The notes below the pieces were generated by a model. The model saw nothing but the letters and a program-made list of their open reading frames with translations. It had not been told where the DNA came from and searched no databases. This document shows positions 46,141 to 58,434 of a stretch of 64,000 nt of DNA, piece by piece. Within the stretch, counting starts at the first letter, position 1; the number at the start of each line of letters is the position of its first letter. The translations under genes were made by a program, and so were the position numbers. The stretch is from Tubulanus polymorphus (taxonomy: Eukaryota > Nemertea > Palaeonemertea > Tubulaniformes > Tubulanidae), in NCBI RefSeq assembly GCF_964204645.1, contig NC_134036.1, positions 124,001 through 188,000 on the forward strand, read 5' to 3'.

Positions 46141-46481
46141 ATGAGACAGGTGTTGAGACGAATGAGCAGGTTGTAGATAGTGGTGCCACAAATGACACAG
46201 ATGTAGAAATGGTTGAGGCAATGGAACAAGATACAGATTGTAGTGAAGCAATGGAAGTGGATATTTGTAAAGATGTGTCCAATCCTGAAATACTGGCAGT
46301 TAATGGATTGCAACATGAACCAAAAAACGGAGAATTGATTGTAAATAAAAATAATTTGATAAATGAAAAAATAAAAACTGGAAGTTTGAATTTAGGTTGT
46401 AATTCTGACAATAACTGAGTGCATTTAATCAATCGGGAATTCTTCATCTCCGGATGGGAGAAAGATGAAGATAATTTGACT

Positions 46482-46756
46482 GTAGGAGTAAACAATCAGA
46501 CAGGAGTAAACAATCAGACAGGAGTAAACAATGAGACAGGAGTAAACAATCAGACAGGAGCAAACAATCAGACAGGAGCAAACAATGAGACAGGAGTAAA
46601 CAATCAGACAGGAGCAAACAATGAGACAGGAGCAAACAATGAGACAGGAGCAAACAATGAGACAGGAGCAAACAATGAGACAGGAGCAAACAATCAGACA
46701 GGAGTAAACAATCAGACAGGAGCAAACAATGAGACAGGAGCAAACAATCAGACAGA
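46482..46756 (+). repeat. 18-bp tandem repeat after zinc-finger stop (right, expanded)
   Basis: About 15 units of GGAGTAAACAATCAGACA and GGAGCAAACAATGAGACA are present, against about six on the left. The frame of the main protein remains open from the TGA at 46,416 through the array. Confidence 0.88.
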
Positions 46757-47114
46757 TATTGATTTGAATTTGTAGTTTTGATGTTGATTGCGTTGTTTAA
46801 AACTGATTCAGGTTTAAGAAATTATCAAATTCCAATCTCTCATTTTAATTCATACCATTTTCTATTTTTTGATTTGTTTAGGAACTAATTATTGTTTAAT
46901 CGGGCATAAATGAAATGAATATTTCGAATATGCATTATATATATTGTGATGTTCAGTATTTTGTAAGACGTGTGTAAATAGAACTGGTCTGAAACAGACG
47001 CGTAATAGATTTTGTTGGACTTCGATGTAAATAGAAATATAACTGAATAAATTCTGCTTCTTGTCAATTAAACGAAATCTATCTATGATTGATGATGATA
47101 TTGATCATATTGAA

Positions 47115-47152
47115 ACCATGGATTCTAAAGCGTGTTTTAGAGTCCATGGTTA
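47115..47152. other. Near-perfect hairpin between convergent genes (right)
   Basis: This is the partner of the hairpin at 4,022-4,059, with AACCATGGATTCTAAA and TTTTAGAGTCCATGGTT arms. The stem is kept although individual bases differ between arms. Confidence 0.65.
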
Positions 47153-47667
47153 AAGTGAACTGGCTTCAACTCGGGACCGATCTAAGTAAAACGCGACCTG
47201 GCAGTGTAGGCTTAGCAAAAATGATACTTTATTTCTCATTCCTGCTGAGTTTGAATGTTGACCCGGCCGCCTATCTACCCTGCACATTACCTTTTATGAT
47301 CAGGCTACCAATAACAGACCCTGCAGTTATAGATATGAACTGATTACAAATTTCATTGCAGTTTACGAAAGTGACCCGGCCGATTAGGAGAAACAAGGTA
47401 TCATTTTTCATGTAGAGTTTGTGTTGAATAGAGACGCCGAGAATCTAAAGCTCAATGATTTTATTATCAGAAGATCAAACACAGCTCAAAACACAGACGA
47501 ATTTATCCCAGTTTCTGGTGGTAGATTTATCAATCTCAACTCTATAAATGAGAATCGATGTTTAACTTTGTATAAATGCTGCTCATATTTCATTAAGACA
47601 TTAATAATTATAAAATACTGTTGATGGTATTAACGTTCTCCACATTCACAGCGAGTGATCTCCAACC

Positions 47668-49913
47668 TCAGTACCAGTCACCGCCACCATAGATCGGACC
47701 TTTCCGTCCGTGATCGTGAGACTGCACCGGTCCCAGCATCGTCGTAACATCTTCATCTTCACTATCATTATCATCTACAGGTCCTCCTCTATCATCGTCA
47801 TCATCATCGTACACAGGTCCTCTCCGTATTCCAGCATGCCGCATATGATCCGGACGTGGACCCGGACCTGGTTGTATTTCAGTTGTGTCTCCATCATCTA
47901 AACGGACCAAGTTTTCTCCATCGAAAACTGGTGGTAAATTCTGTAACAATTCATCCTCGATATTTAAAGTTTCTTCAGTCTGTTCTTCCTCGGAGAAAGA
48001 GACCTCCTCCGTATCAACATGTGTGACGTCACGGGTAGAGTTTGGCCACGTATCGAAATCTGGTAGGCTGTCTACATCGATATTGGATCCGTGTGCGTCA
48101 TTATCAGTGTTTGTATCGACAGTCGGTAGACTGTCTACATCTAAATCGAACTCAGGAAATTCTATGTGTTGTACTGGTGGTAAACTGTCGTAACCATCAT
48201 CATCGTGAATGATAGGACCACCAGTCTTATATCGTTTGGTCAGAGATGACTTTCGGTTTTGTTTAGTCCGTCGTTGCTGGCCCTCCTCTGTCCCGGGCGT
48301 GGGGCGCGGAGTCGGTGCGGTCCCCTCGCCCTCACTCCCAAGCGGGCACCGCCCTGCTGCTGCTGCTGCTGCTGCGGTTTGATCACCGCTGGTATCGGCG
48401 TACACGGGCCCCAGTTGATGAGAAGATTGGTGACGCTGTTTTGACTGTTTCACGGACTGCTGCGGCTGCTGCTGCTGCTGCTGCTGCGGCTGCGGCTGGA
48501 AGAAAGATTAAAAATCAATGACGACAAAAATTCTAAAACTCCTTTAAATTTATTTTACATATAACTTAAATATTTTGTACAGACATATATATTTGAGGTC
48601 AGTATTAAACAGATCAGAAATAGTTAAGCTTTTTAACAGAATCAACTGACTTCTTCTGGCTGCTGATATTGGTGGTGAATAATAAATTCATCTTCTTTTA
48701 AACATCGACCGTAAATTCTTTCTGATTCGTATCTGAATTCGGCGGTAATCGTGACGTCATCGAGCGCCACTAGACTCGGGAATCGGCTCACCACGAACTG
48801 TCTACAAATCATAGATACATTTGCAAACCAAAAACTCATTTGAAAGGAAAGTAATCCAATCAATTCTTGGAGTTTGTTTTGATCCAAACTAATTCATGAT
48901 GTTTCGACGTTTGGTGAAATATTTATAGATGCAATTTCATTTCCAAATTTTGTGTTCAAATACTTGACTTTCGACGCAAAGAATTTGCATAACTTCGTAT
49001 CACGACAATGAAGGCTTTGAAGGTTGAGAGGGGTTAGGAGTGGTTGAGGGGAGGTTAGGAGTGGATGAGGGGGTGGAGGTATGTTACCTATAATCGTTCC
49101 ACTCGACGACACTTCCTCCGTTGAAATAACTCGGCGCTGCCGGATTATTCATTAGACTTAAATATTTCAAATTCGGAAACGATTTCATAACCGTTTGAAT
49201 GAATACACCTGAAATTGACGAGTTAATTAAAATATTAAAACAGCGAAAACCTGCTGTAGTTTTAATCAATTGCACCAGGGGGCGATAGTAATTGTAGTAA
49301 TAGTGTTTAATTGGCTATAGAACTAAGATAAGTTTTATAGGCCGATCTTATTAACTGCCCCCTGGTGAGTCAAAATTGAAGCTGATCTTGTAAAACTATA
49401 CAGTAGGTTCTTACCGAGATTTTCGATATTGTTATGATTCAGCCACAGTGTGTGTAAACCCGTGTGTTTCGGAAATTTCACGTGTGAATTTATTTCATTT
49501 CTGTCCAAAATTAACGTGTTCAAATTCGGCAATTCGTAGAGAAATCGAAAATCTGTGAAAATATCGTTAAACGGAAAAAAGACGAAAAATTGATTTTGAA
49601 ATCATTTTTTTTAAATGCTGGTAAAATTCCGATCATAGAAAAAAGACATATCGAAATGCGCATTAAATATATCGAACGATTGACGTGAATCGTGAACTGA
49701 TAATGATTTATCGCTATAAAGATCATGTGACCCTAAACAAATATATACAGCGGTACACATAGAATATCGATAGATAGTTGTTTAATGTAAAGGATATTTA
49801 ATATGGTTCGATGTTAAATCTAGCTCCTCGAGAACTGATAAATATTTCTTGATGATTTTTATCGGCAAAGTTTTCAAGCCTTGATCGACGAACGACAAAC
49901 GTGCGGCAGTCAT
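47668..49913 (-). CDS. LRMDA: LRMDA-like leucine-rich-repeat protein, right copy
   Basis: Exons 49913-49798, 49554-49415, 49208-49088, 48801-48651 and 48495-47668 give 451 residues. The first four have exactly the lengths of the left copy. The product is nearly identical: same LRR domain and cap, same Gln tract, a shorter Ala tract (7 against 11), same acidic GP[VI] tail. No stop or frameshift is seen, so both copies appear functional. Intron 1 again has AT-AC ends. It converges on the truncated zinc-finger copy. If the arms are real duplicates, this organism has two adjacent LRMDA-like paralogs in opposite orientation about 44 kb apart. Confidence 0.8.
49555..49797 (-). other. U12-type AT-AC intron of right LRR gene
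   Basis: The intron is 243 nt with the same ATATCCTTT start and TCAC end as the left copy and the same TTTAAC branch-site candidate. Both ends are unchanged although nearby intron bases differ between copies. Confidence 0.85.
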
Positions 49914-50713
49914 CTTTAAACTGTAGATAAAAAAACACTGAAAATAGATAGAATTTATTGCACCATATCCCCGACCCCCCGCGTAGGTCAGTTAACCCAA
50001 ACGTAGGTCGATATCATACTAGATATAGTATTAATATTGTCACTATTTCACGAGGATGCGTCGTTTATTCTGGTCAAACTAATGATAACCATGTGAGACA
50101 CTTTTGATGAAATGAATAAATTCTAATTGTTTGTTAAGTTTTTGATATCGGTCACGTATTCAATTCGCCCGAACGCGGTATTGTGTACAGATGGCTAGAT
50201 AAATGACGTGAGTTTAAAATTGAATGATTAAAATGTTTGAAATAGAGTTTGATGAAGTATTCGTATTCTCACCTGTAAACATGAACCTCCTGTAAGTATC
50301 GCGTGAAGCTCGTGAATAGTAGTCAGATTGACTAGTGACGGAATCACCTACCGGGTTTCTAATTAGGTCACCGGGAAACCCAGATAACCCCGACTTACCT
50401 TTGATAAGAAATACGAAAGTCTGTTTAAAAATCGCATGATTTCGGTTCGTGTTTAAATTAGATTTGAATTATATTTATCGTCTAGATGGGAATATGTTTT
50501 TTTTTCAAAAAAGCAATGAATGAATTCACAGAAATCTATAGCGCTGTGTTCCCCCAGTGGACGTGCTGTAGCTGCGAAATTTAAGATTGGTCAGAAACTG
50601 GCGATTTCAGTCAGAGTCGATATCGTCACGGCGTTGACCATTGTGACGTCATGGTCTTTTGTCCGAATGTGAATGGCCGTCGAATATGTTCGAATGTTTT
50701 CCTGCCACAATCG

Positions 50714-51005
50714 GGCGGACCGGATGGCTTAGTCGGTAGGCGACTAGCGTGTCACCGCTGTGGCCCAGGTTCGAGTCTCGGAGGAGGCGGGTCAGGATGT
50801 GGCAATGAGCTCCGGTAAGCGGACGGTGGCTACGCGCAGCACTGTCCTCCCTGGAATGAGGTTGCTAATGCGTGAGTCCTATATCCCACCGGTGGCGGGG
50901 TAAAGTATTATTTAATTCAGTCGTTTCTGGCTGAATTATTTATTTATCTCGTCATCTCGGTCCCGGCAGCGGGTAATTCCACCAGGGGCTTCGACTTTTT
51001 TACAA
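50714..51005 (+). mobile_element. tRNA-derived SINE, right-arm copy
   Basis: This has an A box from about 50,724 and a B box at 50,768-50,779 in direct orientation, with the same body as the left copy at 160-452. It ends near a T run after CAGGGGCTTCGAC. Confidence 0.8.
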
Positions 51006-51165
51006 TATTAGTTTGTTATTTTAAGTTGAATGGTGAGGGTTTGGGAAATTTTTATATTTATTTAATTCCTCGAACTGAAGAAATCCAAGCGAGAATTCGG
51101 TGGTATCTGCATGCAACGCGGACGGTGATCAATCACAGGTCTTTCTCAACTGATGACAAAATTTC

Positions 51166-52554
51166 GATGATTTTTTAACGTCACCAAATTCCAGTCAGAG
51201 TAGATGTGCACGCGGCAATGTCTGGTGAACTTGTGTATAAATTCGGCTTCAAAACGACTCTATCCAATAGAGAATAACTCTCTGGGGACCTGTCATACGC
51301 TCTACTACACAATAGTGCCGCGTGACTACACAAACCCTTAAGCAAACTTCGATATCCTAAAGCAAAACTCGAAAATAGTAAAATTGAGCCGGTATTATAG
51401 TTCAAAACCAGACGTAAATAGAAGGGAAATCTACACTAAAGTTTGTTGGATAGTTTAGATAAAATTTCAGCATACAATTTTAGGCTAAAATCGTAGCATT
51501 CGATATTTCTATCTTTAACAATATGTGTCTCTATGAATAGTCGAATTAAACTCGATGACCTGTAAGCCCCATTGAAAACGTTTGGCACGAATTGAATGGT
51601 TCTCGAGGATTAGCGTCACGGACTCGGGTCTGTCACAGGAATGCGCGATCGAGCTTTCTGATTGATCCATTCCGGTCGCATCGATGATGCACCGTCGCTG
51701 ATTGGTCGACGTAGGTATTAGAAGCGCGGTTCGAGCCTCTCGACGCCAGTCCGAGAACCGATGTCCAGTGATGAAGGTCAACCTATAAGAACTCTGCAAC
51801 AAGGCGTGAAGAACGTGTGGCTTCAAGCGAACAACCTACTAATTAGCGGCTGATGATGTTAGGAGAGACTGGAACGTGAAGGAATTTGTGACGCCTAGCT
51901 ATTGAGAACGCAAGATGAGACTGGCGGCTGTTGGTGCTGATGATTGCGGAGGAGATCCCGATCTGCTGCTGTTACTGATGCTGCTGCTGCTGTTGATGTC
52001 GGATTTCAACTACAAACAGATGACCACTCACTTGCTGATGAGGACGAGATGCTGATGTTGCCGATTTCCGATGTTCTATTTCAAGACGCACACATTTTGA
52101 TCAGGTTAGAAATTTCATATAGAATTCAAAACTCTGAATCGAATCTTTCGAAAATTATCGCGTTTTGATTGTGGAACCCAATTCGGCTTAATTTGAATCG
52201 AAATTGCATTTTGAAATTCAACGTTTTTTGGTTTTTTAATCTCAAATTCTAGTTCAGTTTTCAAATCGCTTTTGTCTCTGGATTTATTTCTGGAATTCCT
52301 CGGGGTTATATTAGTCGCAATTTTATACATTATGAATATTGTATCTTTTTAGGGTTAACCGAAACCAGTTCGCTACTACAACTTGTTTGTCGCAATGTCC
52401 TGAACTAGTTTGCTGCTGCTGCTGCATTGCGAACCGCATCAACCCACATTTTGCTGTTTCGGAATCTTTACACTAAGATAAGGTAACTATATTAAACTAC
52501 ACCCATCAGGAATCGTTTTCAAGTTCATCCGATTTCTTTTTCAGCCGGCAAGTT
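51166..52554. other. Region beyond the right arm, no firm gene
   Basis: The sequence is mixed. A minus-strand open frame at 51,515-51,826 (103 codons) and a plus-strand one at 51,944-52,168 (74 codons, over a CTG-rich stretch) have no recognisable domain and I do not call them genes. The stretch ends where the 44-bp array begins. Confidence 0.4.
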
Positions 52555-53182
52555 CTACTCCCGACTACGGAACCATCTCCAAACCTCGAGACGCAGACTC
52601 TACTCCGACTACGGCACCATCTCCAAACCTCGAGACGCAGACTCTACTCCGACTACGGCACCATCTTCAAACCTCGAGACGCAGACTCTACTCCGATTAC
52701 GGCAACATCTTCAAACCTCGAGACGCAGACTCTACTCCGACTACGGCACCATCTTCAAACCTCGAGACGCAGACTCTACTCCGACTACGGAACCATCTTC
52801 AAACCTCGAGACGCAGACTCTACTCCGACTACGGCACCATCTCCAAACCTCGAGACGCAGACTCTACTCCGACTACGGCACCATCTTCAAACCTCGAGAC
52901 GCAGACTCTACTCCCGACTACGGCACCATCTTCAAACCTCGAGACGCAGACTCTACTCCGACTACGGCACCATCTTCAAACCTCGAGACGCAGACTCTAC
53001 TCCCGACTACGGAACCATCTTCAAACCTCGAGACGCAGACTCTACTCCGACTACGGCACCATCTCCAAACCTCGAGACGCAGACTCTACTCCGACTACGG
53101 CACCATCTTCAAACCTCGAGACGCAGACTCTACTCCGACTACGGCAACATCTTCAAACCTCGAGACGCAGACTCTACTCCGT
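52555..53182 (+). repeat. 44-bp tandem array
   Basis: About 14 copies of a 44-bp unit contain CGACTACGGCACCATCTTC and CCTCGAGACGCAGACTCTAC. The period is not a multiple of three and the frames are closed, so it is non-coding. Units are nearly identical, and every unit carries a CTCGAG. Confidence 0.93.
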
Positions 53183-53504
53183 CATTATTTCGTTTTTCCG
53201 CATGTTATAAAGTAACGTAAATAAATAAACGTCCATCTACATAAAATACTCGTCTTCCCTAAAAATCTCTTGTCTCGGGCACTTTTTCCCCTCACAACTT
53301 CATACTCGACACTGCTCCGGAAAGGACTCTTCCGCTTACAACTTCTCACGTTCAAGGAAAGGACAAAGTCAAAAAGGAAAGGACAAACGCAAAGTACAAA
53401 TCAAAGCATTTATTCCAAATTCAAAGTAGGAATTTCTTACAGCTTGTTTGCAAAAGTAAAATTCAACATTTTATTGAAACAACAATTTATTAACAAGCAA
53501 TAAA

Positions 53505-53582
53505 TAAAATTATGGGATTTGAACCACCAACCCCCAACTGGCCAGCAGTCCAGCACCCTACCAACTACGCTATAGGGACGTA
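53505..53582 (-). repeat. tRNA-like SINE head or tRNA fossil
   Basis: On the minus strand, TAGCGTAGTTGGTAGGGTG resembles an A box and GGTTCAAATCCC a B box, correctly spaced. The 3' acceptor strand does not pair with GTCCCTA at the 5' end, and an AT-rich tail follows. This is a tRNA-derived repeat, not a functional tRNA. Confidence 0.55.
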
Positions 53583-53694
53583 CTGACAGCACGCAGAGGA
53601 ACTCCTATTTATCCATTGCTTAAGCAAATTTTATTAAAAAAAATAATGCCATCTACCGGGCGAGACAGGAACTAGTTCCTATCACAACCCGGTA

Positions 53695-54185
53695 GATGAC
53701 GGAGAGAAATAACAGAGTAAGGAGAGAGGAGAATGAAACAGAGTGAGAGAGTAAGGAGAGAGAGGAGAATGAAACAGAGTGAGAGAGTAAGGAGAGAGAG
53801 GAGAATGAAACAGAGTGAGAGAGTAAGGAGTGAGATGAGAATGAGAGAGTGAGATGAGAATGAGAGAGTGATATGAGAATGGGAGAGTGAGAGATGAGAA
53901 TGAGAGAGTGAGATTAGAATGGGAGAGTGAGATGAGAATGAGAGAGTGAGATGAGAATGAGAGAGTGATATGAGAATGGGAGAGTGAGAGATGAGAATGA
54001 TAGAGTGAGATTAGAATGGGAGAGTGAGATGAGAATGAGAGAGTGAGATTAGAATGGGAGTGAGATGAGAATGGGAGTGAGATGAGAATGGGAGAGTGAG
54101 ATTAGAATGGGAGAGTGAGATGAGAATGGGAGAGTGAGATGAGAATGAAACAGAGTGATATGAGGATGAGAGAGGATAGAAAGAG
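53695..54185. repeat. GAGAGTGAGATGAGAATG array
   Basis: About 480 bp of purine-rich units of 18-20 bp (GAGAGTGAGATGAGAATG) follow a few longer units containing AACAGAGTGAGAGAGTAAGG. It is non-coding. Confidence 0.88.
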
Positions 54186-54464
54186 ATAGAGAGGATAGGA
54201 TGGCATATCACCTGAACTTCTATGTTCCTCTTGTTTTCTATCTAGGATGCTGTCAGCAGTTTTACAGTTTTTAGTTCAAACAGATATTTATCCCATCAGC
54301 AGCAATGTTATTATTTAGTCCTCGTGGACATAAAGTTCACTATAACTGAAGTCAAGTTCTCGCAATATTTGTTCGTTTGTTTGTTTATCCAGTCGCTGAG
54401 TCCGAACACTGCCCACACGTATTTATCCAGTTCATCTGATGTAGTCCTGATCATCAAACACAAA

Positions 54465-55385
54465 CGTCAATAGTTCCACCATATTGATGACAAACATCCT
54501 AAAAATATACATGAAACTTAATAGATTTAAGGCAATCAATCAAACATACAGAGTTAGAGTTAAGTCTAGTAACCGGTGTATCAGAGAAATGGCAATCTAA
54601 GGTACCCCCAAAATGAGGGTTAGGGGTCAAATATTTTTTGTCTCCGATTTCGATGAAATTTAGTACAGACATGTATTCTGGGGTGCTGATCACAAATCTG
54701 AAAGAATTTTTAGGATCCGAGGCCCTAAAAATGAGAAATTCGAATTCTTAGGGGTACCCCCTAAATTTTCAAAAGGCCCTGGGCCCCAGAGTTTTCGAGA
54801 TTTTTGAAATCTGATTGCAGATTTGGAATCAGCACCCCTGAAAATAGTATGGACTAAAATTTTAAGAAAATCGAAGAGATTCGATTTTTTGGCCAAAAAC
54901 GGCAAAAATCTAAGGTCCAGGAGTTTTTTTTGGGCGAAAAATTTTTTTTCTCTGTTTCCTTCGAAACTTGGTAGGAAGATGTATTCCGAGGTGTAGATTC
55001 CGGATATGCAATCAGATTTTAAATAGGAATTCATCTTCATGGGCAAATAAGGGTTTTAATGCCCAAAATATGCACCCCAAAAATGGGGTACAAAGTCAAA
55101 ATTTTTTTTTGGCCCAATTTTAATAAAATTTAGTACAGACATGTTTTTTGGGGTGCTGATCACGAATATGAAGTTAGTTTTTGGATCTGAGGCCCCTAAA
55201 ATTAGATATTCACGATTTTGTGTTTTGACCCTTATTTTCGTCACAAATTTTGATAAAATTTGGTCCAAAAATACAATTTTTCATCTATTGAGCCAAGTAT
55301 TCAATTAATTTTTAGGTAAAAATTGATGCTCTTACTAAAACCATGAATTATAATTCCTGCAACACAATTACAGGCTGCTACAAAT
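54465..55385. repeat. AT-rich dispersed repeat, copy D
   Basis: This begins at the shared AATAGTTCCACCATATTGAT block and carries both halves of the repeat described at 38,275, then the segment AATTCCTGCAACACAATTAC that is also found at about 59,300. It shows that the repeated block occurs without its RCC1 exon. Confidence 0.7.
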
Positions 55386-55594
55386 AACTCCAATGACAAT
55401 TCTTATGAAATGCAGTAAACACTATGTTTACAGATAAACTTCACTCATAAATGTTTCTGAGACTTGAGACTGAAATTCTACTCACCCTAGCAGTAATAAT
55501 AGTCCACTCTGTTCCACAATTCCACATACTGAGTTCCACATCTCCAGGAATCCACCACTGATTATTTTTACGAGTATCAATCCACTTATAGTCC

Positions 55595-55760
55595 AGTAAG
55601 TTCACGTATAGTCCAGTTAGTTCACATGTAGTCCAGTTAGTTCACATTTAGTCCGGTTAGTTCACATATAGTTCACATGTAGTTGGGTAAGTGCACATAT
55701 AGTTCACACGCAGTCCGGTAAGTTCACGTATAGTCTGGTAAGTTCACTAGTAGTCCAGAA
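55595..55760. repeat. 20-bp tandem repeat
   Basis: About eight imperfect copies of TAGTCCAGTTAGTTCACA are present. It is non-coding. Confidence 0.8.
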
Positions 55761-55889
55761 GAAGTTGACCGAAGAAGTAAAACTGATGAATTTCAGTTGA
55801 AGTCCACCACGTCCAGTATTCATGATGTAGTTGACCCACAATCCGGAAAAGAAAACCTGAAATATAAAATTGAAATCACATTAAGAGAG

Positions 55890-56285
55890 AGACTGACTGA
55901 AAGGTTGGGGGAGGATGGGGTGAGAGGTTGAGGGAGGATGGGGTGAGAGGTTGGGGGAGGATGGGGTGAGAGGTTGAGGGAGGATGGGGTGAGAGGTTGA
56001 GGGAGGATGGGGTGAGAGGTTGAGGGAGGATGGATTGAGAGGTTGGGGGAGGATGGGGTGAGAGGTTGAGGGAGGATGGGGTGAGAGGTTGAGGGAGGAT
56101 GGGATGAGAGGTTGAGGGAGGATGGGGTGAGAGGTTGAGGGAGGATGGGGTGAGAGGTTGAGGGAGGATGGGGTGAGAGGTTGAGGGAGGATGGGGTGAG
56201 AGGTTGAGGGAGGATGGGATGAGAGGTTGAGGGAGGATGGGGTGAGAGGTTGAGGGAGGATGGGATGAGAGGTTGAGGGAGGACA
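55890..56285. repeat. 23-bp tandem array
   Basis: About 17 copies of a 23-bp unit (GAGAGGTTGAGGGAGGATGG plus GGT) are present. The G-rich plus strand gives a Pro/Ser/His repeat ORF on the minus strand that I treat as an artefact. Confidence 0.9.
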
Positions 56286-56865
56286 GGTTGAGATTAGGAT
56301 GGTTGAAAAGGGAAGCAAGACGTGGTAGGCAAAAGTAAATCAGCAGTTTTCAGCACTTGTTTACTGGATTAACAGATTATTATTTTTGCACAACTCTGCT
56401 GATACGAGTTGCTGTGGGAGTAAGATGGTGAAACTGGTCGAGTCAGCTGGTGGAACCTGCTACTAGCATGGCCTATACTAGCGAAAGTGGTTATTGACAC
56501 CGAGTGAGGTCCCTGTGTAGTGAGGTCACTGAGTGAGGTCCCCTGTATCTGCGAGTCCACTGCGTGAGCCCCCCCCCCCCCCTGTGTCCCTGGAAGACAT
56601 GAAATCTCATTCTTTTACTTACTTATACGACGGGCCTAATTCTAAGTGTCAGAGTAGGTGAGTAGGACGTCGTGGTTAAAAACACTTGAGGTTCTTGATG
56701 ACACGAAATCTCATGAATTCTTATCTTTTTAACTAATATCAAAGTTCGTACATTTAGAATCATTGTGGCTTTAAATTCTTTATCAATTGAGAGAATAGTT
56801 TCATCGTAAATAAAGAATTAGCGATTGAATTGAGCGCGCTCCACAGTGCGTGATTTCCATGCTGA

Positions 56866-57490
56866 CCGTCTAGTGCTGCCCCTATGTATAACGATAGCGG
56901 GTAAAACGTGAACTAATACAATACTCGCTTGCCAGAGTCTTCGAACGGCCGTAGTGGACGAAATAATTACCGATTTGCGGGCCGAATCCGAGGAAAATTC
57001 ACAAACTCAGAAAACTGTTCTGAAACGTTTGAACCATGCAATTTTCTATAAGAGAATAAGCATTAAAAGAGTAAATTTGAATCGGGATATTTCTAGTATC
57101 GTCTGGCAGAGAGCGACAGGTGTTTGTATGTTCTCCGCTTATTTGCACGCAACTAAAATAATATCGAAGGAAGATATGAAGATTTTGTTTATTCAGATGA
57201 TAAATGATCATTCAAAAATGTAAATGAATAATTTATTCTGTATATAAATAGTAATAAATTGATGTGAAGTGAATTTTAGCTAAAAAATGAATATCGTTAC
57301 TTAAAAAATAAGGAAATATCATTCAAAAATTCAGAACGTATTCATAATATCATATTTAATCAGAATTAGACGACAAACTGGTCCGTTTTGTACGTAATAA
57401 GGAAATTTATATTCCGGCGGTAAATATTCGCCGCTATTTTAGTTCACAGAAATCCCGCCATCGTTATTCATAGGGGCAGCACTGTACGGT
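56866..57490. mobile_element. TIR element, copy B
   Basis: The termini and interior match copy A (36,054-36,680). The interior open frame is the longest of the family (89 codons from 56,954), with VNLNRDISSIVWQRATGVC as the best-conserved stretch. I do not recognise it. Confidence 0.72.
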
Positions 57491-57517
57491 TGATATCAAA
57501 CCAAGCCTAGTCATCTT

Positions 57518-57729
57518 ACTGTGGCATGCGAGTACAACAGATATTTTTTTTAGCCGATTTTCGTTGATCATTTAACACGATTTCGTTGTATATGAATAAT
57601 TCTATCTTCTTCTAAGCTCTATTCAAGAGGATCTTATTCTTATATCGATTTTCAAGCTATTTTTGATAGAACTCATTTGTCGGCGGAATGTTTTAGCATC
57701 CGGTAAAGCGGTAGACTCACATGCCAAAG
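57518..57729. mobile_element. Small inverted-repeat element, copy B
   Basis: Ends ACTGTGGCATGCGAGT and ACTCACATGCCAAAG lie 28 bp after the TIR element, as in copies A and C. Confidence 0.55.
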
Positions 57730-58434
57730 AAAGAATGTCAGGCAAATTAAGTTTTATTTTCCAAAATAGTGCATTTATCCAACGCTACCATCAACGTTGC
57801 AGCACATGAACCATTAAACATCCTATTTAGGTCGGCCCTTCTTGGTCAGGGTTAAAATCAAACTCTCCCTTATGAAACCAACTACGAATTTGCGCCAAAA
57901 ACTGGAAAAACTTCAGTTGAACCTCGTTAATACGACAAATCTGTGTAAAGACGAAACCAGTTTAATACAACAATTGCATCCCACAAGATTCATAATAACG
58001 AGGTTCCACTTTAACCGGAAAAAAATATTCAGTAACAATCACCACAAAATTAGTGAATAATTAATTAATTGTGAAATTTATTTATTTCAGTGAAAAACGT
58101 GCATCAGAGTTAAATATCAAACTAAAGTCTTGCATAAAGCGAACATGTGATCAACTCCGCAATGAACTGACTGAACTAACCCAGGAATCGAAACCTGAAA
58201 TCAGATTTACAATATCAGACATCAGATTTACAATATCAGACATCAGATTTATGACGCATCACTTTCACACATGTTTCTGGTGCGTTATGTTATTACAGTA
58301 CAGTAGAGTCTGTTCCTAACTCAACAACTCTATGCACCGTCGTGGAGAAATAAACTTGAAATTAAATTTCTTTCCAAAATATGGAGTGAGTGATGTTTTA
58401 GGAGTGTTTTAAATCTAGAGAAATCGAGACTTAC

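Larger units (their letters stand above)
40550..46418 (+). pseudogene. Truncated, nonsense-bearing copy of the POGZ/ZNF280-like gene
   Basis: Exons matching left exons 8 (3' end only) to 17: about 40550-40599, 41121-41291, 41698-41877, 42323-42566, 43188-43401, 43976-44151, 44234-44341, 44602-44667, 44791-44895, 45007-46418. The THAP, acidic, AT-hook and Ser/Thr-repeat exons are missing, since homology starts inside exon 8. Two in-frame stops interrupt the fingers: TAA at 41,199-41,201 (CAA in the left copy) and TGA at 42,437-42,439 (CGA on the left, a CpG-type change). Splice sites and all downstream frames are intact, including 19 decapeptide repeats. A transcript from an internal promoter could still make the C-terminal part, but as a finger protein it is dead. 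Confidence 0.88.
40550..51165. repeat. Right arm of large inverted duplication
   Basis: This is the inverse partner of 1-10,290; see that entry. It is about 0.3 kb longer owing to expanded arrays (the 18-bp repeat after the zinc-finger stop, the CT tract) and one extra fold-back insertion. The outer edge at about 51,165 is set by the window start of the partner, so the true end is unknown. Confidence 0.93.

Noticed and set aside
50714-50800. tRNA gene
   Set aside because: The A and B boxes are good, but the acceptor stem does not close and a long non-tRNA body follows, with an identical copy in the other arm. It is a SINE. The same reasoning applies at 53,505-53,582.
51515-51826. 103-codon minus-strand ORF beyond the right arm
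   Set aside because: There is no domain, no splice context and no repeat partner in the window; it is too short to separate from chance.
55881-56318. Pro/Ser/His-repeat ORF of 145 codons
   Set aside because: It is a 23-bp tandem array read in a frame that happens to lack stops.
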